Positions 1-7,411 of a DNA stretch of 23,892 nucleotides are shown one piece after another. The notes below the pieces were generated by a model. That model did not search any database, was not told the origin of the DNA, and was given only the letters and a program-made list of their open reading frames with translations. The DNA lies in IMG/VR virus record IMGVR_UViG_3300020293_000088, positions 1 through 23,892 of that record; one strand, 5' to 3'. Both the position numbers and the translations under genes were made by a program. Source of the stretch: a virus. Position 1 is the stretch's first letter. Every line of letters starts with the position of its first letter.

Positions 1-1
1 A

Positions 2-322
2 ATAGAACCTCTAGGTGAAGCAAAGAAGGGGAAATACAAATCAAAAAAGTCCAGTAAGATTACATCTGAAATCAACAAAATCCTTAAGAGAGAAAAGAAG
101 GGTGGATATGATGATGTAGTCAAAGGAATCAACTCATTCATGAAAATGTTCAAATCAGGACTAGAGACTGAAATGTATGACGACATGGAAATACTAACTA
201 AAAGAAGTCTTAAATCATTAGATAAAATCTTTAGTGATATGGAATCTCAACCAAGAGACGAGATTGCAGCTATATTAGACAAACATGACCCCGATTTATA
301 TGATATGATATTTGGATTCTAA
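2..322 (+). CDS. Partial lysine-rich phage protein (5' end outside window)
   Basis: An open frame runs from the window edge to a TAA at 320-322, giving 106 codons of a protein whose start lies upstream. An internal ATG at 140 would give 60 aa, but the frame is open to base 2 and has the same composition upstream, so I read the gene as truncated by the window. The visible part begins with a basic K/S-rich stretch (about residues 8-35) and continues as a helical, acidic region rich in M, D and E, ending in an aromatic IFGF. I see no catalytic motif and do not recognise a family. It sits 3 nt before the next gene in a likely structural operon, so a virion or assembly role is a guess from position only. 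Confidence 0.75.
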   Translation: MEPLGEAKKGKYKSKKSSKITSEINKILKREKKGGYDDVVKGINSFMKMFKSGLETEMYDDMEILTKRSLKSLDKIFSDMESQPRDEIAAILDKHDPDLYDMIFGF

Positions 323-325
323 CAA

Positions 326-1909
326 ATGAATATATTCCAAGAGTTAAAAGAAAAGAAAGTTCTAGACAAAGACGGTAAAGTCGATGCACTAGGGCCTTAT
401 GGAAGACAGAAACTTACAGGTCGAGAAGTATCTGCATACTTTAAAAAGAACAAAGTAAGAGATGCAAAAATTAAGAAAGCAGTCGAGGTTGCATTAGACC
501 TTGGTGGTGCAATGTCAGTTGCACAAAAAGAAATCAAAAAATTCTATGGTAGTAAGATTCTAAACTCAAGAGAAGTAAAACATGCACTTAAGTTTGCAAA
601 CGAATCATTTGAATCTAATAGATTAGTTGGTCTTTTAGACGAATCATTAATGATAGAAGGTAGAAACCTTATGCCTGATATCAATGATATTGTGAGTAAA
701 AAACAACATAAAAAGGTTGGTGGAGTCACAGTAGATATGTTTACTGCATCTATGATTTCTCAAATCTATGACAAGGTAAACGATAACAACAAAAAGAAAA
801 TGGAAAAAGCAAATATCCATACTCTTGTTGACCTTGCAATGAGAATGATGAGAAAAGCAGAAAACGACCCACTCAAAGAAGAAAAAAAAAATCTAGAAGA
901 ATCACCCGATAAAGCTCTCAAGAAGAAAGCAGAAAAAACAGGAATGCCATTCGGTATTCTAAAACAAGTATTCCAAAGAGGAGTCAAAGCATGGCAATCA
1001 GGTCATAGGCCTGGAACAAACGCAGTTCAATGGGGACATGCACGCGTTAATTCCTTTGTCACTAAATCAAAAGGAACATGGGGTGGTGCAGATAAAGACT
1101 TGGCTGCAAAGGTTCAAGGTAAGTCCGAAGAGATAGAAGAGAATTACAAAGATGTAATTAAAATGTATCCTAGAGATAGAGACTGGAAAAAACTCATTAC
1201 AAAACATAGAAGACATATAGATGCATTTAGAAGTATGTCAAAACAAAAAGATTTACCTAGAAAAGTCGAAGACGAATTAATCGATTGGGCACTAGAAAAT
1301 GGTGAGATTAGTCAAAAGGACGAAGTAGAAGATTTCATAGACGCAATTCTAAATGAAGGATTTGCAAGTGACGCCCAAAGACGAGCTGCATTTGCAAGTG
1401 GATACAAAGCAAAAGGTAAGAAAGGTAAGAAAGATAAAAAAGAAGACCTAGATTTAGACGAAGGTAAAATGGGTCAACTACTCATGGATATCCAACAAGG
1501 GGCAACTGCAAAAGAAATTGCAAAAGATTATAAAATACCTTTAAGTGCAGCTAAAGATTTCTTGAAAGATTACTACATGAATAAAAGAAACAACAGAAAA
1601 GCTTATGAATCTGTTATGGACTCATATAGAAATATGATTGTAGAAAAGAAAGAAATGAATCCAAAAGTAATCGAAAAGATTGCAAAGTTAACAGATAGAA
1701 ACGACCACAACGAATCATTATTATTACTTGCAAAGGAATTGAAAGATAGAGAAGCTGTCAAACTACTAGGTAATATCAAAGATATGCATAAAGTATATGG
1801 TCACATGCCTAAAGAATTGATAGATTTAAGAAACAAAGTTTTTGATAATTTAATGAGACAATCAAAAAGTAAATTTGCAAATCATAGTGATGTATATGGT
1901 GCATTGTAA
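326..1909 (+). CDS. Large lysine-rich phage protein, probable virion-associated
   Basis: A 527-aa protein with very high Lys/Glu/Asp content. Three segments stand out. A block near residues 210-260 contains H-R-P-G (from H227) followed by QWGHARVNSF and a W-G-G-A-D motif; it resembles a conserved domain of unknown function seen in marine T4-like phages (possibly DUF5824, from memory). At residues 346-360 is the sequence FASDAQRRAAFASGY, followed by a K/G-rich linker (about 361-373); this signature recurs in virion proteins of marine myoviruses. Residues about 380-415 hold a small helical module (AKEIAKDYKIPLSAAKDFL) with a helix-turn-helix-like pattern. The gene starts 3 nt after the upstream stop and shares its last base with the next start. 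A structural or DNA-binding internal protein is an inference; no enzyme motif is visible. Confidence 0.8.
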   Translation: MNIFQELKEKKVLDKDGKVDALGPYGRQKLTGREVSAYFKKNKVRDAKIKKAVEVALDLGGAMSVAQKEIKKFYGSKILNSREVKHALKFANESFESNRLVGLLDESLMIEGRNLMPDINDIVSKKQHKKVGGVTVDMFTASMISQIYDKVNDNNKKKMEKANIHTLVDLAMRMMRKAENDPLKEEKKNLEESPDKALKKKAEKTGMPFGILKQVFQRGVKAWQSGHRPGTNAVQWGHARVNSFVTKSKGTWGGADKDLAAKVQGKSEEIEENYKDVIKMYPRDRDWKKLITKHRRHIDAFRSMSKQKDLPRKVEDELIDWALENGEISQKDEVEDFIDAILNEGFASDAQRRAAFASGYKAKGKKGKKDKKEDLDLDEGKMGQLLMDIQQGATAKEIAKDYKIPLSAAKDFLKDYYMNKRNNRKAYESVMDSYRNMIVEKKEMNPKVIEKIAKLTDRNDHNESLLLLAKELKDREAVKLLGNIKDMHKVYGHMPKELIDLRNKVFDNLMRQSKSKFANHSDVYGAL

Positions 1910-2481
1910 TGAACAAGGTCGAGAAGGCAATAGAAAAGATTCTAACAACAGACGGAAGAACTAAACTCTTCAAAGAGAAATTAAGAAAGTTAGGATATGT
2001 AAAACAAGATACCGTTGAGACAAGGAAAGTCCTCGAAAAAGTCGGAGACTTTGGAATGATGTCAGACGGTGGTAATAAAAAAGTTGCTCGTGCAGTTGCA
2101 AAATCGAAGAACGAAAAAGAACTTCGACAAAAACTGGAGAAAATATCTACAATGAGTGGAGGTAAATACTCTGAAGCTCAAGAAGATGAAGTCATAGATA
2201 GAGCAATAGACGCACTAAATTCACAGGCAAGAGGGACTCAATTGAGACCTGATGCAAATATGTTAGTGCAATTAAGGAAGTTCAAGGACACCAATAAAAA
2301 CGGTAAGGTCAGAACAGACGACATGAAAGACATGAAGGTGAAAGCAGACGATGCAATCAAAGTTCATGACACTTTAATGAAGGTTCGAGCCCCCGTAAGA
2401 GATAAATACTTGAGACTTTTACAAAAAGATGTAAAAACATTTAAAAAGACCTTTAAGGCTATTTTAAAGGTTGCAAAATAA
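1909..2481 (+). CDS. Conserved basic phage protein, unknown function
   Basis: A 190-aa, lysine-rich, mostly helical protein translated from an ATG that overlaps the upstream TAA by one base (TAATG), which suggests translational coupling. The N-terminal half has K/E-rich amphipathic segments; residues about 60-95 carry an A-x-A-x-A-K-S-K pattern; residues about 125-150 have N-K-N-G-K-V-R-T-D-D-M, slightly EF-hand-like, but one such loop is not enough to claim calcium binding. The C-terminus is strongly basic. There are no transmembrane segments and no signal peptide. Position between the large lysine-rich protein and the Ig-like protein suggests a structural or assembly role, but I do not recognise the family. 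Confidence 0.75.
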   Translation: MNKVEKAIEKILTTDGRTKLFKEKLRKLGYVKQDTVETRKVLEKVGDFGMMSDGGNKKVARAVAKSKNEKELRQKLEKISTMSGGKYSEAQEDEVIDRAIDALNSQARGTQLRPDANMLVQLRKFKDTNKNGKVRTDDMKDMKVKADDAIKVHDTLMKVRAPVRDKYLRLLQKDVKTFKKTFKAILKVAK

Positions 2482-2496
2482 AGAGAGGATAGAAAT

Positions 2497-3048
2497 ATGG
2501 CATTATGGGGAGTATCAGACGCAGACGAAAGTAAACCAAAATGGCTTTCGGATGCAGATAAGAAAAACTGTGTCGCTAAATCAGAAGGTTGGGTTCTAAA
2601 AAAGGCTGTAGGTTCAAGAAACCTTACAGAGATTTTAGTTGCAACTGGAGCTGACCTATCTACAGGTATCGGACAGGCTGATATAACAAACATTGATTTC
2701 GTTTCAACAGCATTTGATAAATCAGATGGTGGAACATTATCTGTTAAAGTTATATTCAACGAAGATGTCACTGTAGCAGGAACACCTCAATTGACTGTCG
2801 TTAATGACAACAATGCAAACCACACATTATCATATGCTAGTGGTTCAACAACTAACGAATTAGTATTCTCACTTGCAATAGGTGCTAACAATGCAGCTAC
2901 AGACGCAGGTGATGTATTAAGTATTGGTGCAAATGCAGTTTCATTAAACGGTGGAACAATTGTTGACTCTGTAGGTGGTGGAAACGCAACTATCACAAAC
3001 AGTGGTGCAATAGGAACAGCTGCTGGAACAATTACTGTTTCTGCATAA
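2497..3048 (+). CDS. Virion structural protein with bacterial Ig-like domain
   Basis: A 183-aa protein. The N-terminus (MALWGVSDADESKPKWLSD) resembles the opening shared by a group of T4-like marine phage structural proteins. From about residue 63 to 165 the sequence follows a bacterial Ig-like repeat of the SwmB/SbsA type: V-x-F-x-E-x-V-T-V-x-G-T-P-Q-L-T-V, then a T-L-S-Y-A-S-G-S-T-T-N-E-L-V-F strand pair, then S-L-N-G-G-T-I-V-D. Such domains typically decorate capsids or fibres and bind surfaces weakly. The remainder is rich in G, A, N and T. A good ribosome binding site (GAGAGGAT) lies upstream of the ATG after a 15-nt gap. A virion surface role is inferred from the domain and neighbours. 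Confidence 0.82.
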   Translation: MALWGVSDADESKPKWLSDADKKNCVAKSEGWVLKKAVGSRNLTEILVATGADLSTGIGQADITNIDFVSTAFDKSDGGTLSVKVIFNEDVTVAGTPQLTVVNDNNANHTLSYASGSTTNELVFSLAIGANNAATDAGDVLSIGANAVSLNGGTIVDSVGGGNATITNSGAIGTAAGTITVSA

Positions 3049-3062
3049 TTTAGAGGATAGTT

Positions 3063-3326
3063 ATGAAAATTAAAGTATTAGGTTCAGAAGCTGCATGTGG
3101 AACTAGCACAACAAATGGTTCAAACTTTGGAAGTGCAACACATGTTAGAGTCGTAAATTCAGGAACTACAAATAGATTAGTTTCTGTAGAAACCAGTGCA
3201 AATTCACTTATAGGGACATTTACCCTAGGTGGAGGTGCAAGTGAAATAATAGTGAAAGACCCAAGTGACGAGGTATTCGCTGCAAATGCAGAAGTCCTCG
3301 GTGTTGGTATAGCAGTGGAGCAATAA
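3063..3326 (+). CDS. Small beta-rich phage structural protein
   Basis: An 87-aa protein rich in small residues and beta-strand formers, with no charged core. It shows the alternating pattern V-R-V-V-N-S-G-T-T-N-R-L-V-S-V followed by G-T-F-T-L-G-G-G and an I-V-K-D-P-S-D-E-V-F motif, resembling small structural proteins found next to head or tail genes of T4-like marine phages. GAGGAT lies upstream of the ATG. The stop overlaps the next ATG by one base (TAATG). The size and fold suggest a decoration or connector-type beta-sandwich, but that is inference; no family name can be given with confidence. Confidence 0.75.
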   Translation: MKIKVLGSEAACGTSTTNGSNFGSATHVRVVNSGTTNRLVSVETSANSLIGTFTLGGGASEIIVKDPSDEVFAANAEVLGVGIAVEQ

Positions 3327-3739
3327 TGAAAACATTTAAAAATTTTATCACAGAAAATCATGGTCGAGAAGGATTTGATTTAAGAACAGCAGGTTTTGTT
3401 CCATACGAAATTGACGATGCTGAAGTAAAAGATAGAGTCAATGCACTATTAGGTCATGTTGCAGTATCAGAATACTTAAACCCAAAAGCTGCAGTAGAAC
3501 AAATGAAAGCCAAACTCTCACAAATTGGACTAAATCCCCAGGCTGCAGATGAGGATTTAGACTTTACATTAGAAGAAGGTGAATTTAGTCTTGCATTTTC
3601 TAAATTCGGAGAAATCACAGGGAAGTCTGTTGACACACCTATTGACGAATTCGAAAAAGAAGAGAAGATTATTAACCTTAATGTGAAGTATGAACAACTA
3701 GATAATGGTTGTTATAAAGTTTACGGTTCATTAGATTAA
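3326..3739 (+). CDS. Phage protein with MKTFKNFITE start, likely structural or assembly
   Basis: A 137-aa acidic protein. The opening M-K-T-F-K-N-F-I-T-E is a recurrent N-terminus in T4-like marine phage head and scaffold proteins. Residues about 31-75 (D-R-V-N-A-L-L-G-H-V-A-V-S-E-Y-L-N-P) are helical and well ordered, and the C-terminal part is beta-rich and ends N-G-C-Y-K-V-Y-G-S-L-D. It has no membrane segment or catalytic motif. It is coupled to the upstream gene by a one-base overlap and is the last gene of the left structural cluster, followed by an 85-nt noncoding gap. Structural or assembly function is inferred from position and start sequence. Confidence 0.75.
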   Translation: MKTFKNFITENHGREGFDLRTAGFVPYEIDDAEVKDRVNALLGHVAVSEYLNPKAAVEQMKAKLSQIGLNPQAADEDLDFTLEEGEFSLAFSKFGEITGKSVDTPIDEFEKEEKIINLNVKYEQLDNGCYKVYGSLD

Positions 3740-3824
3740 GGAGTCGTGTCCAATCTACAGTGACTAATCTCACTGGAAGAACTGTGAACTTTACCCTTCG
3801 GGGTCACCTACATACTATTACATT
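3740..3824 (+). other. Intergenic gap with two short hairpins
   Basis: This 85-nt gap separates the left structural cluster from the next gene. CAGTGA (3758-3763) and TCACTG (3770-3775) form a perfect 6-bp stem with a 6-nt loop. ACCC-TTCG-GGGT (3793-3804) forms a short stem with the very stable UUCG tetraloop, with GTG (3784) and CAC (3805) able to extend it across a bulge. There is no T-run, so a classical terminator is unlikely. It could be a processing signal or 5' leader for the gene at 3825. Confidence 0.4.
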
Positions 3825-4196
3825 ATGAGTCTATTTGATAAAATAACAGCAAAAAACTTTCAAGCATATGCATTAAAGCATTATGATGACCCCCAGTGTC
3901 AGGACTTGGAAGACTTCCAAGAAGACCTACGAAGATTTAGATACCTCAAAAGATTACTACACAGATACCACACGAATGGTGAGTTGAGAGAAAGACTCAT
4001 GTTAAATCATATCATATGTCTATTCAATGTGTTTGGTTATCATGCATGTATGAGAATGTTAGAATTCAAAATCAAAGACGATAATTACTGGACTTCAATA
4101 AAAACCATGTTATTATACCTCGGTTATGTCGAGAACACATGGAAGACAGATATAGACATAGACTTAAACCTTGCACAGCGTTTAAGAGAACTTTAA
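3825..4196 (+). CDS. Conserved T4-like marine phage protein
   Basis: A 123-aa helical protein with features conserved in T4-like marine phages: M-x-L-F-D-K-I-T-x-x-N-F near the start, then D-L-E-D-F-Q-E-D-L-R-R-F-R-Y-L-K-R-L-L, L-N-H-I-I-C-L-F-N-V-F-G and M-R-M-L-E-F-K-I. I believe this is the family recently named DUF7207, but that name is from memory. No catalytic residues are evident. Its ATG follows an 85-nt gap with hairpins, so it may head a new transcript. The function is unknown. Confidence 0.8.
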   Translation: MSLFDKITAKNFQAYALKHYDDPQCQDLEDFQEDLRRFRYLKRLLHRYHTNGELRERLMLNHIICLFNVFGYHACMRMLEFKIKDDNYWTSIKTMLLYLGYVENTWKTDIDIDLNLAQRLREL

Positions 4197-4202
4197 AAAT
4201 AC

Positions 4203-4209
4203 CTAAATA
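4203..4209 (+). promoter_or_regulatory. Candidate T4-type late promoter box CTAAATA
   Basis: CTAAATA lies between the stop at 4196 and the ATG at 4215. The same heptamer is found upstream of the starts at 14229 and 20512. It resembles the CTAAATA/TATAAATA late promoter box recognised by gp55-type sigma factors in T4-like phages. With T4 geometry, transcription would start about 6 nt downstream, that is at or very near the ATG. Confidence 0.45.
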
Positions 4210-4214
4210 GTTGT

Positions 4215-4802
4215 ATGAGAATCGTAGATACACTTATAGTTTTTCGCATACTTAAAATGTTGGTCACACCGTTTAAGAAACATAAAGCCTTTAAGTTTGG
4301 TTTTATAGACAAGGACGGAAAAAGAATCAAAAAGATAGAGGACGAGAATGGGAAAATGGTCAAGAACAATCCTAAAACTAAAATGGAGAAGTCTTCCATA
4401 ACTCTACTACATAGACTGGTATTTAATCTCAAGAGAATCATAGAGAAAGTCCCTTTTGGTAAAACACAATTTGCCTCATATGCAGTTGCATTACTATTAC
4501 TAAAAGAACATACAAACTTAAGTGACGAACAAGCAGAAGAACTATACGAGAAGTTCTATCGATATCTAAAAGATAATAACAAACTAAACCCCGACCATAT
4601 AACAGAGGCACTCGATTTTATGGACTTACAGGAGAACACAACATATAGATTAAGAAGAAAACTCCACCAAAATGACGAAATATATAATGAAAAAACAGAG
4701 TGTCTAGTGAAGAGTTTTAAAACAAAAATCTATGGTGTTGACATATACGAAGGATATGTTAATGCAGATAAAGTGTATGTGTGTGCAGACGATGTATATT
4801 AA
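4215..4802 (+). CDS. Conserved phage protein, unknown function
   Basis: A 195-aa protein. The N-terminus M-R-I-V-D-T-L-I-V-F-R-I-L-K-M-L-V-T-P-F is amphipathic or weakly hydrophobic, followed by A-F-K-F-G-F-I-D-K-D-G-K-R-I-K-K, and a helical core around L-L-H-R-L-V-F-N-L-K-R-I-I-E-K-V-P with a further A-S-Y-A-V-A-L-L-L-L-K-E helix. I recognise this pattern from conserved hypothetical proteins of T4-like marine phages that lie close to structural and replication genes. No enzyme motif is visible. The 3' end overlaps the start of the phosphatase gene by 11 nt. Possible roles include head or neck assembly, but nothing in the sequence proves this. Confidence 0.78.
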   Translation: MRIVDTLIVFRILKMLVTPFKKHKAFKFGFIDKDGKRIKKIEDENGKMVKNNPKTKMEKSSITLLHRLVFNLKRIIEKVPFGKTQFASYAVALLLLKEHTNLSDEQAEELYEKFYRYLKDNNKLNPDHITEALDFMDLQENTTYRLRRKLHQNDEIYNEKTECLVKSFKTKIYGVDIYEGYVNADKVYVCADDVY

Positions 4803-5529
4803 AGAAGTATTAGATATAGACAACATGATTTTCAAACCTATCGAGGATTTGAAAAAAGTAAAGTATAATAAGATAGAAATATTCAAAGACGGTTGGCAAA
4901 AGATTATGTTGGGAGCTCCACCCAAAGGACAAGCGGTGGTTAAAGAAATAAGACAAGTCGTAGAATACATAGAGACCACAACAGACGAACAGAAAAAACA
5001 ATATATCAATTGTGACGAAGACGCTTCATATTACATAAAAGAATATTTGGACGAACATGATTTAGATTACGATGAAGATAACATAGAGTATATCGAAGAA
5101 CAATGTTCACCTATCATAAGACACTATAAAAATCATTTCAATCGTGCAAGACCATATCAAGTTGCAGAGAAATTGAAAATGGATTTAGATAAATTCTCAA
5201 CAGAAACAAGTAAATCACCTTCATATCCTAGTGGACATACAGTTCAACCTTTTGTGGTTGCAGAGATTTATAGTAGACTATATCCACAACACAGAGCAGG
5301 ACTCTTCAAAGGTGCAAAAATTTGTGGATTCGGTAGAGTTCTAGCAGGATTACATTATCCTTCTGATTATGACGCTGGTGTCAAACTTGCAGAAGAATTA
5401 GGAGAGTATATAGATTATGATATGAAAGAAGATGCACCCGTGAATTCAACAGGAGCTGGTATATCAATGGCTCCTACAGCACTAGGAAGAAAAAAGAAAA
5501 AGAAAAAATTTGATATCTACACCCGTTAA
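4792..5529 (+). CDS. PAP2-family acid phosphatase
   Basis: A 245-aa protein carrying all three motifs of the PAP2/vanadium haloperoxidase-type phosphatase superfamily: K-x6-R-P (K113, R120-P121), P-S-G-H (146-149) and R-x5-H-x3-D (R182, H188, D192). In the family these residues bind phosphate and form the phosphohistidine intermediate. The protein has no clear membrane segment, unlike lipid phosphatases, so a soluble non-specific acid phosphatase is more likely. The frame opens at 4732, but the ATG at 4792 gives a short 11-nt overlap with the upstream gene and removes a poor 20-residue extension; a start at 4825 is also possible. The C-terminus ends in a K-rich run. It may scavenge phosphate during infection, or act on cell-envelope phosphoesters; that part is inference. 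Confidence 0.88.
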   Translation: MYIKEVLDIDNMIFKPIEDLKKVKYNKIEIFKDGWQKIMLGAPPKGQAVVKEIRQVVEYIETTTDEQKKQYINCDEDASYYIKEYLDEHDLDYDEDNIEYIEEQCSPIIRHYKNHFNRARPYQVAEKLKMDLDKFSTETSKSPSYPSGHTVQPFVVAEIYSRLYPQHRAGLFKGAKICGFGRVLAGLHYPSDYDAGVKLAEELGEYIDYDMKEDAPVNSTGAGISMAPTALGRKKKKKKFDIYTR

Positions 5530-5532
5530 ATT

Positions 5533-6351
5533 ATGGAAAGATTCTTAAACTATCTTGCACTTGCGACATCTTTGGGTATCGCTGGTATCGCTGCATACTT
5601 TTCAGTCATAGGTATGGCAACCATATTTGCTGGAGCATTTATGGGAACCGTAGTTATGATGACTGCATTAGAGTTTGGTAAGATAGTCACTGCAACATAC
5701 CTACACCTATTTTGGGATAGACTTAACTACATGAAATACTATCTCACCCTATCGGTGTTCATACTCATGTTGATTACTTCATTAGGTATATTTGGTTATC
5801 TATCCAAAGCAAACATAGAAACTACACTTGTAGGTGACTCTTACACCCTAGAAATGTCTATCATTGATAAGAGAATAGGTGCAAAAGAAGCTCAACTAAA
5901 CAGACTAGAGGATAGAGTTGCAAACCTTGATAATATTATTGTCACTGCAAGACCACAAGATAGAAACTATATCGATAGAAGACAGAGGGACGAGAGAATA
6001 GAAATTGCAAATGATATTGACATAATAGTAGATGATATAGTAAAATTAAACGAGGATAAATTACCTTTACAGAGATTACAATTAGAACAAGAGGGAGAAA
6101 TAGGGCCAATTAAGTATGTTGCAGAGGTTATATACGGACAAGAAGAATCTGTCAAGTATCTTGACAACGCTGTAAGGTGGGTCATTTTTGCCTTGATTTT
6201 TGTATTTGACCCGCTGGCAATCCTATTATTGATAACTTCAGCTGGATTAATTGCAAGACCAAAAGGTAAACTCACACCACCAGTTGTAGAGAACAGATAT
6301 GTCTTACAAGTTCCCAAAAAGAAGTTAGAAGAAGTAAGAAAACCCTCTTGA
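5533..6351 (+). CDS. Coiled-coil membrane protein, conserved phage type
   Basis: A 272-aa protein with three N-terminal hydrophobic segments (about 7-26, 28-48 and 68-90), a long charged helical region (about 100-200) with heptad-like leucines (E-A-Q-L-N-R-L-E-D-R-V-A-N-L) and one C-terminal membrane segment (about 213-238) containing F-V-F-D-P-L-A-I-L-L-L. The motif A-L-E-F-G-K-I-V-T-A-T-Y-L-H in the second membrane segment looks conserved, as does the F-D-P pair in the last. Proteins of this layout occur in T4-like marine phages with no assigned function. It starts 3 nt after the phosphatase stop. An inner-membrane role in infection, such as a host envelope interaction, is inferred from topology only. 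Confidence 0.8.
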   Translation: MERFLNYLALATSLGIAGIAAYFSVIGMATIFAGAFMGTVVMMTALEFGKIVTATYLHLFWDRLNYMKYYLTLSVFILMLITSLGIFGYLSKANIETTLVGDSYTLEMSIIDKRIGAKEAQLNRLEDRVANLDNIIVTARPQDRNYIDRRQRDERIEIANDIDIIVDDIVKLNEDKLPLQRLQLEQEGEIGPIKYVAEVIYGQEESVKYLDNAVRWVIFALIFVFDPLAILLLITSAGLIARPKGKLTPPVVENRYVLQVPKKKLEEVRKPS

Positions 6352-6376
6352 AAAAATACCACATTTATAGTATTAT
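6348..6376 (+). promoter_or_regulatory. Sigma-70-type promoter TTGAAA-N17-TATTAT upstream of primase
   Basis: TTGAAA (6348-6353) and TATTAT (6371-6376) are separated by exactly 17 nt. The -35 box overlaps the stop codon of the membrane protein gene. The predicted transcription start, about 7 nt past the -10 box, falls at the primase ATG (6383), so the mRNA would be leaderless or nearly so. It would open transcription of the primase-nrd module. Confidence 0.55.
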
Positions 6377-6382
6377 AGATGT

Positions 6383-7411
6383 ATGCTATGGTTGGAAAGA
6401 AAATACCTTTCGCAAGTCGTATCTCTCTTGGATATGGCAAAATGGAAGAATGATAACACACTAAATCACAGGTGTCCCTATTGTGGGGATTCTGCAAAAA
6501 ACACATACAAAGCACGAGGATATCATTTCCAAGTGCAACAGAATTTTGTATATAAATGTCACAATTGTGGTAAGTCAACTTCAAGTGTAAACTTTCTCAA
6601 AGACCATTTCCCTATGATACATAAGGAATACATAAAAGAATGGCTAAAAGAAAATGGTAAGGCACCAAGAAGAAAGAAAAAAATGCCGAGTGCAAACGAT
6701 TTTAAGTTTACTCCGCGTGAAGAAGTTCTAAATATGAAGAGAATTGATTTGACAGCAGTCTGTTTCCGTGCAAACGAGAAAATAGTTGCAAGGGACTTTC
6801 TAGAATCTAGAAAGATACCCGAATCAAAGATTAAAGATTTGTGGTTTGTCCCACATGCACAGACTCTAGGTATCTTATCAGAAAAGTATAAGGACAGAGT
6901 TTTAGGAGACGACCCACGAATTGTTATACCATTCTTTAGTGAGAGTGGGGAACTAGTCGGTATCAGTGGTCGTGCAATCAATGATTCACCATTACGATAT
7001 TTGACCATGAGGTTCCTAGATGATGTTCCACTCATCTATAACATTGATAAAGTGGACAAATCAAAAACTATCTATGTCACAGAAGGGCCGATAGATAGTT
7101 TATTCCTTCCCAATGCAATTAGTGTTGGTGGAAGTGATTTCAAAAAGATAGATGATAGTATAAAAGAGAATGCAATACTCATTTATGACAACGAACCAAG
7201 AAATACAGAGATAATAAAAAAGATTGATGAGGTTATAGACCTCGGGTGGTCTGTATGTATTTGGGACGATAGAAGGGTATCTGATATAAAAGATATCAAT
7301 GACATGGTTCTGAATGGTTTGAGTCAAGATGAAATAGTAGATATAATTACTTCTAATACTTACAGTGGCCTTTCTGCAAAAGTTAAGTTAAAGGAGTATG
7401 CAAAAGCATGA
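6383..7411 (+). CDS. DNA primase, T4 gp61-like
   Basis: A 342-aa DnaG-type primase that makes RNA primers for lagging-strand synthesis together with the replicative helicase. The N-terminal zinc-binding domain has C-P-Y-C-G-D-S (C31, C34) and C-H-N-C-G (C59, C62), with the K-A-R-G-Y-H-F segment between them that is typical of T4 gp61. The catalytic TOPRIM domain shows Y-V-T-E-G-P-I-D-S (E234, D238) and I-L-I-Y-D-N-E (D269). The length matches T4 gp61 (about 340 aa). The start at 6383 gives the expected short lead of about 30 residues before the zinc motif; no good Shine-Dalgarno is seen because a promoter sits immediately upstream. The 3' end overlaps nrdA by 4 nt (ATGA), linking replication and dNTP synthesis in one operon. 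Confidence 0.93.
   Translation: MLWLERKYLSQVVSLLDMAKWKNDNTLNHRCPYCGDSAKNTYKARGYHFQVQQNFVYKCHNCGKSTSSVNFLKDHFPMIHKEYIKEWLKENGKAPRRKKKMPSANDFKFTPREEVLNMKRIDLTAVCFRANEKIVARDFLESRKIPESKIKDLWFVPHAQTLGILSEKYKDRVLGDDPRIVIPFFSESGELVGISGRAINDSPLRYLTMRFLDDVPLIYNIDKVDKSKTIYVTEGPIDSLFLPNAISVGGSDFKKIDDSIKENAILIYDNEPRNTEIIKKIDEVIDLGWSVCIWDDRRVSDIKDINDMVLNGLSQDEIVDIITSNTYSGLSAKVKLKEYAKA

Noticed and set aside
2281-2320. EF-hand calcium loop in the 1909 gene (N-K-N-G-K-V-R-T-D-D)
   Set aside because: Only one imperfect loop in a basic protein; calcium binding cannot be supported.
2364-2771. 135-codon frame on the - strand
   Set aside because: It is antisense to the Ig-like virion protein start and the preceding gene, without a start signal.
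3739-3763. Short frame (GTG at 3746) after an AAGGAG site
   Set aside because: It stops after five codons; too short to support.
4732-4791. Earlier start for the PAP2 phosphatase
   Set aside because: It would add 20 residues with no family resemblance and overlap the upstream gene by 71 nt; the ATG at 4792 gives an overlap typical of this genome.
5967-6584. 205-codon frame on the - strand
   Set aside because: It is antisense to the coiled-coil membrane protein and the primase zinc domain; cysteine-rich composition is typical of shadow translation.
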